DNA from: Pseudoneurospora amorphoporcata
Taxonomy: Eukaryota; Ascomycota; Sordariomycetes; Sordariales; Sordariaceae
Assembly (NCBI GenBank): GCA_033297205.1
Contig: MU859253.1
Coordinates: 1-64,000 of the forward strand
Direction of reading: 5' to 3'
Length of the DNA stretch: 64,000 bases
Position 1 is the stretch's first letter; each line of letters begins with the position of its first letter. The notes beneath the pieces are model-generated. The model searched no databases and was not told the DNA's origin. It saw only the letters and a list, made by a program, of their open reading frames with translations. Of the stretch, positions 12,333 to 20,045 are shown piece after piece. The position numbers and the translations under genes are program-made.

Positions 12333-14768
12333 CTAAGCCGCTCCCGCTGCTGTTGTCCGCGGCTTCCTCTCCCACCCCGTCTTCAACAACCTCCCCACCT
12401 CAAAAACCGGCAGAGGATGCGCCTCAGTATTAAACACGACCTTATCCAGCGGCAGCAGATCCTCGGGGCTAAAGAGCAAATAAAAGTACTTTAGCGTCTC
12501 CGCCATCCAGAAACTCTCCATGTTATCTTTCGTGACAGGGGGGATGACATTCGCATTCGATAGGGAAGTGAAACCACCACCATCCTCGACAGAAGTGTAG
12601 TTCACAAACGACTTGAACATCTCCCACCCCCACTCGCGGTACTTGACGTCGCCCGTGATGCGGTACATGTAGAACAAAGATTCGACGGTCTCGGGGCGTT
12701 GGAGGTTGTGGGAATCAAATTGGTGGACTTCGAAATCTTTACGCCAGGAGGCGGGGGCGTCGGGGGAGGAGGAGGGGGTGTCGAAGATGGAGTCTGGTGG
12801 GGAAGTATGGGTGGAAGACTCGGGCAAAGGATCCGAGGGGATCTTGAAGTAAGTAATCTCTGCGGCGAGACCCGTCGCCATGTACCGGTACATACCCCAG
12901 CAGGTCTGCATCAGCTCGCGGGCGAGCTGCATGTCTGCCTCGCGCTGCTTGTTCCAGAAACCGGGCTTCTTGCGCGCTTCACGCTCGGACAAGCCTTCGG
13001 TGGCGGCGAGCGCGATGGTTCCCGGGAGGAAGCAGACGAGGTGGTCCATTTTGGGAGAGAGGTGGCCTTCGAGACCGGAAGGACGTTCGCCGACGATGGT
13101 GAACCCGCTGTTTTCGGTGTAGGTTACTAGATGCTTGCGGATGCCGTGGAGAGCGTCGTTCCACATGTCTTGGTAGATGGGTTCGGCCTTTTTGGTTTGG
13201 AGGTATTGCTTGATTAGGTACTCGTAGTACGAGTCGCCGCGCGAGCCGAGCCGGATGTTTTGAGTGTGGAAGTGCCCGGTGGAGGGCTGGATATAGATGG
13301 GCACGAGACCGTCGGGGGCTTGGTTGTCGTCTAGCACCTGCATTACCTTTTCGGAGCGGTCCCAGAAGTCCTTTTCGCCCGTCAGGTTGGCGAGGTACTT
13401 GAACTCGAGCTGCAGGGTGGTGGCTTCGGCGGTGGAGGAGGCGCCGTTGTCGGCGTGCGAGGGGAGGCCTTGGAACTTGCCGAGGTTGACGCTCGCGTAG
13501 GGAATGCCCGAGGGTGTGTCGAAGGCGGACATGAGGCGGTCGGCCAGGTCGCGGGCCTTTTCGAGATAGAGATCCTCGCCTGGTGCGCCCACGTCGTCGT
13601 CGGTGATGGGGGCGAGATGGGGGTACTCGGTGCTGAGGTAGTAAGCCGACAAGAGACCGCCCAACATGCGGATGGTGGTCTCGAAGGTGTTGACATCCTG
13701 GTCCTGATCCCAGGTCAACGACTTGGAGATCCATTCCCGGGCATGAGTGACCCGTGAAGTCAAGTTCATGATCATCAGGGTGTCCAGCGAATCGATAATG
13801 ATCCAACCCAGACCCTTGGGTGCCATATTCCGGCCCGTCTTTGACACAGGGTGAAACTCATCGTAACCTGCCATCAGTGAGTTAGCCATGCAGCCCCAAC
13901 AACAGCAACACCACCCCAAAAACATACCCCAAGCATATCTCTCATATGCATCCCAACTCAGCTCCATAGCCTCAACAACCCTCTCCCTCCTCCTCGCCCA
14001 ATCGGCCTTACTCCTCGCCTTCGTATCCGAGCTCAACCACCGCCAATCGCCCAGCTTCGCCCTCGCCCGCTCATGATGATCATCAAAGATTCCCGTGAAC
14101 CACAACAGTCCCAGCACGACCAACGTCAAGAACCCCAGCACCCTCTTTTTTCTTAGTAGCGGCCTCGGCCTCCCTGCCCCGCCAGGGCCGTACCCATACG
14201 GTTTATCCTTATACATGGGTAACGACCTCCGATCAGGGTTTAGGAACCCCCCGACTTTATCTTGTACTCCCCCTAGGACTCCTCCTGATGATGGCCCAAC
14301 CCGTTGACGCGTGGCGGCTGCCCACAGTCTATCTTCGGCTTGGCGCGCCGGGTCCGTAAACGACGGCACGTGTCGGGGGATCGAAAAGGCCATGTCCCCT
14401 TGTTCTGTGTCTTTTTCTTCTTCTTCTTCTTCTGGTGGCTCTTCAGCAGCAGCTGACGGGAATAATACGCCGTGCTCTAAATCTGATGATGCTGACTGGA
14501 ACGCAGCCTGATCAAGCGCCCTCTCGACTTCCTTGGCAGCGGCTTCGGCGGCTTCGGCTACAGCGCCGACGGCGTCGCGGGTGCGTTCAGCAGCCTGTTC
14601 TACAAGCTCGGCAGCTTGTTGTGCGGCGCTCGCGGCGGCTTTCTCGGCTCGGTCGCGGATCTCGACGGCGGCAGTGGTGGCGGTTGCGCGGAGGATGTTG
14701 ATGGCGGCAAAGGTGGTACCCGGGCGGTTCAAGTTGTGGAGGTTGAATGGATCGCGGACGCGGTTCAT
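12333..14768 (-). CDS. Class I alpha-1,2-mannosidase (GH47), N-glycan trimming
   Basis: A predicted 791-residue type II membrane glycosidase that would remove alpha-1,2-linked mannose from N-glycans in the ER or Golgi lumen. The exons are 13928-14768 and 12333-13867. The 60-bp intron (GTATGT, GGCTAAC branch, GGCAG acceptor) interrupts YAWGYDEFHPVSK, and its removal restores the family sequence. The GH47 domain starts near residue 262. Its hallmarks are LGSRGDSYYEYLIKQYL, KMDHLVCFLPG, RPETVESLFYMYRITGD, NMESFWMAETLKYFY and the terminal FNTEAHPLP. One transmembrane anchor sits at about 210-228. The odd part is the 200-residue cytoplasmic extension. Residues 30-95 are an Ala/Glu/Arg amphipathic helix with repeated AAE/AAK heptads, followed by an acidic run and a Gly/Pro-rich stretch. 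Typical fungal GH47 enzymes have a much shorter tail. Whether it is the ER-type or Golgi-type paralogue cannot be settled by eye. Confidence 0.95.
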   Translation of the reverse strand: MNRVRDPFNLHNLNRPGTTFAAINILRATATTAAVEIRDRAEKAAASAAQQAAELVEQAAERTRDAVGAVAEAAEAAAKEVERALDQAAFQSASSDLEHGVLFPSAAAEEPPEEEEEEKDTEQGDMAFSIPRHVPSFTDPARQAEDRLWAAATRQRVGPSSGGVLGGVQDKVGGFLNPDRRSLPMYKDKPYGYGPGGAGRPRPLLRKKRVLGFLTLVVLGLLWFTGIFDDHHERARAKLGDWRWLSSDTKARSKADWARRRERVVEAMELSWDAYERYAWGMFLGWCCCCWGCMANSLMAGYDEFHPVSKTGRNMAPKGLGWIIIDSLDTLMIMNLTSRVTHAREWISKSLTWDQDQDVNTFETTIRMLGGLLSAYYLSTEYPHLAPITDDDVGAPGEDLYLEKARDLADRLMSAFDTPSGIPYASVNLGKFQGLPSHADNGASSTAEATTLQLEFKYLANLTGEKDFWDRSEKVMQVLDDNQAPDGLVPIYIQPSTGHFHTQNIRLGSRGDSYYEYLIKQYLQTKKAEPIYQDMWNDALHGIRKHLVTYTENSGFTIVGERPSGLEGHLSPKMDHLVCFLPGTIALAATEGLSEREARKKPGFWNKQREADMQLARELMQTCWGMYRYMATGLAAEITYFKIPSDPLPESSTHTSPPDSIFDTPSSSPDAPASWRKDFEVHQFDSHNLQRPETVESLFYMYRITGDVKYREWGWEMFKSFVNYTSVEDGGGFTSLSNANVIPPVTKDNMESFWMAETLKYFYLLFSPEDLLPLDKVVFNTEAHPLPVFEVGRLLKTGWERKPRTTAAGAA

Positions 14769-15596
14769 TCTCTCTGAAGGTGCAGGGGGGAGCCGCTATA
14801 TTTCAGAAGAGTGCATCGGCCGGATCGGGGAGGGATTAGTGGTGGTCGGTGTTAGTGCGCTTTGGGCCAACGGGAGTAGGTGAGATGGACTGCTTGAGAC
14901 AATGGAATAATCGCCAATGGTCCTTTCCGTTTGAGACCGGATGGATTCAAGAATGAAGAGCAAATAGGGACGGAGGAGCAGACACATGCACCTTGAAGGA
15001 TTCCGTTCTTTCAAAAACTTTGAGCGGTCAAGCTGGCTGCACAGGGAAGGAGAAGCTGCGGACCTTATTGGAGACGTTGATGGAGCTGCTTCTTCTTCCG
15101 CTTTTACATGGTGGGAATTACCTGGCATATGCACCTATACTTGTACATAACGGACCAAATTCAACTACACCAGCCGAAGGAATGCAATTTGTGGTGATTG
15201 CTTCTCATATCATTCCGAGATAACGAGATCATCCAAGAAGAAGCTGACCTCCGAGTACGCCAAAAAGGACAGCTTGAGCTTTGACCCGGACGCGTTGCGA
15301 GGGACGACGTGGAGTTGTGGGGCCCCGCTCTTTGTAATGTAAAAAGGGGCAAGATGATGCCTGAATCAGGGTTAGGTGTGTAAGTCTGGTCAGTGGTCAC
15401 CCCTACCATACAACAACACAATTCCACATTCGGCAATTTTTCTCCATCTCCATCTCCCGCTCCCGCTCCCGCTCTTCAACATTATTCTAGATCACCGCCT
15501 TCAATTCAAACCACCCAGTGCACCCACCTCTCACACTCCGTCTTTCATCCAACTCACCTTCGTCTCACTTATTACCTACCTTACTCAGTCAACAAA
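14769..15596. promoter_or_regulatory. Divergent promoter region, mannosidase and atg10
   Basis: An 828-bp spacer between two oppositely oriented starts. The right 150 bp is a C/T-rich leader (CTCCATCTCC and CTCCCGCTCC blocks) ending in CTCAGTCAACAAAATG at the atg10 start. I found no clear TATA box. An in-frame frame extends upstream of the atg10 ATG to 15393, but its translation is low complexity and unlike the family. Confidence 0.5.
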
Positions 15597-16692
15597 ATGT
15601 ACCCCCCCCAAATAAAAAACTACCCCCACCTCACCCCCTCTGAATTCGCCGAAGCAGCCCACCACCTCGACAGCCTCTACAGCCGCGCCACCCTCGGCCC
15701 GCTCCGGCGCCAGTGGAAGCTGCGCGTGCGCTCCGCGCTCAACACCCACTTTGTCTCCCCTTCGGATCCAGAATACAGCACGTTTGTTCAGATCACCAGG
15801 CCGCTAGAAACAAATCTGGACGATGATGGGTTGTCCGAGTTTTTGGATGGGCTGAGTTTGGATGGGCCGGCTGTAAGGCATGAGGAGGGGATGGGGATGG
15901 GGATGGGGATGGGTCGGGGGAATGAGAGTGGGATGGAGGTTGAGGATGATGATGAGGTATGTTTCTTGTTTTCTTCTCTCCATGACTGCAGGGGTGGGAA
16001 GGTTCAAAGGAGGACGGAGTATGTATGGGAGGCTGATATGACAGTGAGTGAAAAAGGCCATGGTTTTACCTTGCAAGTCCAAGACAACCTACGGCTACGT
16101 CACATACGAAATACACCTTCACCCGACATATCAAGCGCCTTGCCTATGGTTTTCATTAAACGGACTACCCGCGGACGAACCAGCCTTCAACATGGACACC
16201 GTCTTTCGACGTCTCGTACCGGATCAGTTCAAAGATGGACTCCGTCGCGCCGTCGGTAACGTGGGTGGTATTTCAGCTGATGTAAGTCCTGCTTCTCTTC
16301 TCATCTCGTCTCGTCTCTCGGAGAATTGTTCTTCTTTTCGCTGTTGGAAAACGATAAAGTTAACTAGGGCTGAACTGGTTTGCTCTTTGTGACTTTGTTG
16401 TGAAAACATGTGAGACGATGATATGAGAAGCAAGAAGCAAGAAACAAGAAAAAAGAGGTGCCTATACTAACACACGAATGTCCCTTCTTTTGAATTATTT
16501 CGGCCAAACAAACAGCATCATCCCATCACTGGCGTTCCCACCTTCTTCGTCCACCCTTGTCTCCTCGGCGAGGCCATGTCGACCTTTGAGAATGTCTCGA
16601 TCGAGAACTACCTGATGGTTTGGCTTGGACTCGTCGGCGGCTGTGTCGGCCTTTGGATCCCCAAGGAGATGGCACTGGAATCCTCTTGTTGA
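15597..16692 (+). CDS. atg10: Atg10, E2-like enzyme for Atg12-Atg5 conjugation
   Basis: A predicted protein of about 246 residues. Atg10 accepts Atg12 from Atg7 and transfers it to Atg5 during autophagosome formation in the cytosol. The start MYPPQIKNYPHLTPSEF is followed by LGPLRRQWKLRVRSAL, TYEIHLHPTYQAPCLWFSLN and PADEPAFNMDTVFRRLVPDQ. The catalytic His-Pro-Cys is in GVPTFFVHPCLLGEAM, and NYLMVWLGLVGGCVGLWIPK follows near the end. These are Atg10-type signatures. The exons taken are 15597-15956, 16078-16281 and 16516-16692. Introns are 121 bp (GTATGT to TTGCAAG) and 234 bp (GTAAGT to AACAG), all phase 0. The first intron could instead be two introns (15957-15991 and 16019-16077) around a 27-nt exon encoding GWEGSKEDG, also in frame. 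The Asp/Met/Gly-rich segment just before it is low complexity. The 3' end lies only 169 bp from the convergent snRNP gene. Confidence 0.9.
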
Positions 16693-16861
16693 GGAAGTGG
16701 ACCAAGTAGATACGCGCGGACAGCCTATCGTGTATAGACTTTGGGCGATGATGGTTGCCCTTGTCTTGGTGGCCCGTCTCATTGCGCCCTCATTCGTTCA
16801 TTATATCCTCCCACCAAAGCTGGTATCTTGAGCAGGAAGCAAATGCCACAGACGACGTCCA

Positions 16862-17521
16862 TCAGTCCTCGTCGCTGTCTTCCTCCATAGCAACATCCGA
16901 ATCGCTCTCCTCCTCTTCCTCGTCCTCGCGTGGTCGCTTCGTTCCCCGGTTCTCCTCTGCCGGTGTGGCTGTCTCCGTCCCAGGAGGCTTGGCTGGCGAT
17001 CCTTGTGGTGCTGGACTCTCGGTATTCGTAGCTGGGGCGCCCGGTACGGGGGCACTGAAGATGCTCTGTTGGACGGTGGTGAGGGCCACGGCGGCGGCGG
17101 CCTTGGGTGGCACGAGAGTGCCGTCGAGTTTGGCGATAATGTTGGAGCGACCCTTGGCGTAGGTGATTTTCTAGACAAAGCCGGGGTTAGCATCGATAAC
17201 CTCACAAAAATTGGTATAGAATGAATAGCCCACCATTTTCCTGCCCAAAAACTCCATGCCGTCAAGTGACCTCATCGCCTGTGTTGCTGTCTGAATGTCC
17301 CGGTAGACAATGTGTGCTTGCCCGCGCATCTTCATGGTCTTGAGGGCGACGACATCGAGAACGGGGCCGTAGGTGGAAAAGAGCATGTATAGTGCTGTGC
17401 GGAGGTCGTCTTTCTGGATCTTGGCTGAGGGGAGGTTCGCGACGTAGAGGGTCTGGTTTGGCGGGTTCGAGACCACCCTTTGCGGGAGGCCCGCGGGGGG
17501 AGCAGCAGTACGCGTAGCCAT
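16862..17521 (-). CDS. U2B''/U1A-type spliceosomal RRM protein
   Basis: A predicted 198-residue protein with exons 17234-17521 and 16862-17170. The 63-bp intron (GTGGGC donor, GATGCTAAC branch, TAG acceptor) joins LGRKM to KITYAKGRSNIIAK. One RRM spans residues 20-110, with RNP2 LYVANLP and RNP1 RGQAHIVY. The helix LRTALYMLFSTYGPVLDVV is typical of the U1A/U2B'' family, which binds loop sequences of U1 or U2 snRNA in the nucleus. After the RRM comes a Pro/Ala-rich region, a basic patch (GTKRPRED) and a highly acidic tail. There is no second RRM, as U1A proteins usually have, so U2B'' (Msl1-like) is the better guess. The GTGGGC donor is unusual, but the phase and family sequence support it. 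The start is shared with a divergent promoter towards ARPC1. Confidence 0.88.
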
Positions 17522-18108
17522 TGCCGCGCAGGAATTCGAGAGCTGGTGTTGGAGTGTGTAAATGTGGGTTGTGTTTCGTCGCGTAGACTTTCAGTATGTC
17601 GTGGATCTCTCGTGGTTGGGGTAAAAGTCGTCAATCGTCTCGTCGTCGCCCGGGTGGGTGTATGATGTTCAATGTTTAGTGATGAATTGCAAGTCGCGGC
17701 GGCGCATGCGACGTCGACAATTGCTGGTCAAAAATTGGAGACACCAGCGGCCAGCCTCCAGCGAGCCTACAAACAATTGGCGAACCCCACGGGCGTGGGT
17801 GCAGCTTGCTACAAGTGGATCAGACCCGGCCGGCAGCGCGCTTGGCGGCGTCAGTCACCCGCAGCCAACCCCACTACGCAGCCGCAACGGTTCCCCTGGA
17901 GCCTGGCGGTCTGACCTCATTTCAGGCGTGCAGCCCGCTGTAGTTACGGAGCTCTTCCGTTCCCGGGCAGCTCCTCCTTTCCACTTACAACATCCGGCTC
18001 CGACAACACCGAACCAACATCCCGCCCTCTCCGTCATCACCGTCCCCGATTCCGAGCGCGGTAGTAGAGAGCTATACTCCTATCGCATATCTTACAACAT
18101 CATTCACA
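17522..18108. promoter_or_regulatory. Divergent promoter, snRNP protein and ARPC1
   Basis: A 587-bp spacer between the starts of the U2B''-type gene (-) and ARPC1 (+). The ARPC1 side ends in ATCTTACAACATCATTCACAATGG, a good fungal start context. No TATA box is evident. A plus-strand frame at 17658-18173 overlaps the ARPC1 start in another frame and looks like chance. Confidence 0.5.
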
Positions 18109-19363
18109 ATGGCTGCTCCCGAGGTCCACCATCTCTTCCACCGCCCCATCGCCGACCACTCGTTCTCGGCTGATCGCCAGACCTTGGCTATTGCCCGCGA
18201 CACCCAGGTCGAGCTCTACGGCAGAGTCGGCAATGCCTTCAAGCTCAAGGATGAGCTCAAGGGCCATGACAAGCTTGTCACCAGTGTCGACATTGCTCCC
18301 AACACTGGGCGCATTGTGACGTGCTCTCAGGGTAGGCCCCCTTGCCCCCCCGCGACTCGACCACTAAACCTCCAGGACTCCATCACACCAACTAACTAAC
18401 CACCCCGATCCATAGACCGCAACGCCCTCGTCTGGGAACCCTCCCCCACCGGCTACAAGCCCACCCTCGTGCTCCTCCGCATCTCCCGCGCCGCCACCTT
18501 CGTCCGCTGGTCGCCCTCGGAAGCCAAGTTCGCCGTCGGCTCCGGCGACCGCGTCATCGCCATCTGCTACTTCGAGGAGGAAAACGACTGGTGGGTATCC
18601 AAGCACCTGAAGAAGCCGATCCGGTCGACCATCACCTCGGTCGCCTGGCACCCCAACTCGGTCCTTCTCGCCGCCGGCTCCACCGACGCTCACGCCCGCG
18701 TGTTCTCTGCTTTCATCAAGGGCACCGACCAGCGTCCCGAGCCCAGCCCCTGGGGCGAGCGCTTGCCTTTCAACACGGTCTGCGGCGAGTTCCTGAACAA
18801 CTCTGCTGGATGGGTACATGCCGTTGCGTTTAGCCCGAGCGGAGATGCTCTGGCGTTCGCGGCGCATGATTCTTCTGTCACGGTCGTCTACCCGTCGGCG
18901 CCCGAGCAGCCGCCCAAGGCGGTCATCAGCATCAACACGCAGCTTTTGCCCTTCATGAGTCTCTTCTGGAACGGAGAGACGGAGATCATTGCTGCGGGAT
19001 ACGATTGCGAGGCCTTCCGCTTCCAGGGCGGCGAGCAGGGGTGGCAGCTGGCCGGCACGCTGGAGAAGGTCAAGGCTGGAAGGCCCGGTCTTGGTGGGGA
19101 GGATAGGGAGGAATCTGCTTTGAACATGTTCAGGCAGATGGATCTGAAGGGTAAGGTAACCAAGGACGATACGCAGTTGAAGACTGTGCATCAGAATACG
19201 GTTACTATGTTGAGGCCGTTTGAGGAGAGTGGTGGACGGGTGACCAAGTTTAGTTGTGAGTATTCTTTTTCTTTGATGTTTTCGAAAGCAGGCTGTGGTT
19301 TCATGCTAACTTTTGACAATAGCGAGCGGTGTCGACGGCAGAGTCGTCATCTGGCACACCTAG
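18109..19363 (+). CDS. ARPC1: Arp2/3 complex subunit ARPC1 (Arc40), WD40 protein
   Basis: A predicted 367-residue WD40 beta-propeller subunit of the Arp2/3 complex, which nucleates branched actin at endocytic sites and hyphal tips. The exons are 18109-18331, 18416-19255 and 19323-19363. Introns are 84 bp (donor GTAGGC, CTAACTAAC branch, CATAG acceptor) and 67 bp (GTGAGT to CAATAG). The phases are consistent: SQ then DRNALVWEP, and KFS then SSGVDGRVVIWHT at the stop. Diagnostic segments are ITSVAWHPNSVLLAAGSTD, HARVFSAFIKG, WVHAVAFSPSGDALAFAAHD and MDLKGKVTKDDTQLKTVHQN. The length is what the family usually shows. Third positions are strongly C-biased, as expected for a well-expressed gene. 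Confidence 0.96.
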
Positions 19364-20045
19364 ATGTCTGGTCTTGTTGAAAGAGAGGCATATACGCAGA
19401 CACACCTATGGAACCAAAGCCAAAGCAAGCGAAGCGTAACATTTAATGTTAATGGAGTAAGAATGAATGGTTGAGAATGAATCAATATCATCCCCAGACC
19501 CTCCACCGGGTAACTTTCCCGGTCTTTGATTTCCTGAGCCTGTCTGTGCTTCCCGGTATCCGCGAAAAGTGATTGATTGTCCATCCACCATTGTATAGAC
19601 AACTATCATGTCACTTCTCAACATGCGAGTTGTCCGTTTGTCATGACCACCTACCCGCCAGATACCGCAAGATGTGTGAGTGTATGAATCAGACACACAG
19701 TCGACACAACTACTGGTACATACATATACAAAGAGATTCATTGACTACCGGTCGTGGCTTGCCGGACGCATTCCGATTCGTGGGAGATTGTTGATGGATG
19801 CCATAAAAGGCACATAGAAATGCGTTCTGGCATCGGGAGAACTACTTGTTGGCCTTCATGTCAGTGTTTTGTTATGTTGATTATTTATCTACGTTCTTTT
19901 GCCCCCCCTGACTTCAACTAATTGTCAAGTACTCAACCGTCTCCGTCTCTTTGCGCTCTTTCGGCTATCCAAACAACTTGCCTTGCCTTACCTTGCCTGC
20001 CTACTTCTGTGGTCAGAAAAATCATCAGAAGCCAAACAACAAACC
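19364..20045. other. Intergenic region
   Basis: Holds the ARPC1 3' UTR and the upstream region of the next plus-strand gene. The last 100 bp is T/C-rich (CTTGCCTTACCTTGCCTGCC) and probably leader. The reading frame of the downstream gene is open back to 19899 but has no ATG before 20046. Confidence 0.55.

Noticed and set aside
17658..18173. 171-codon plus-strand frame overlapping the ARPC1 start
   Set aside because: It is out of frame with ARPC1, low complexity, and sits in the divergent promoter.
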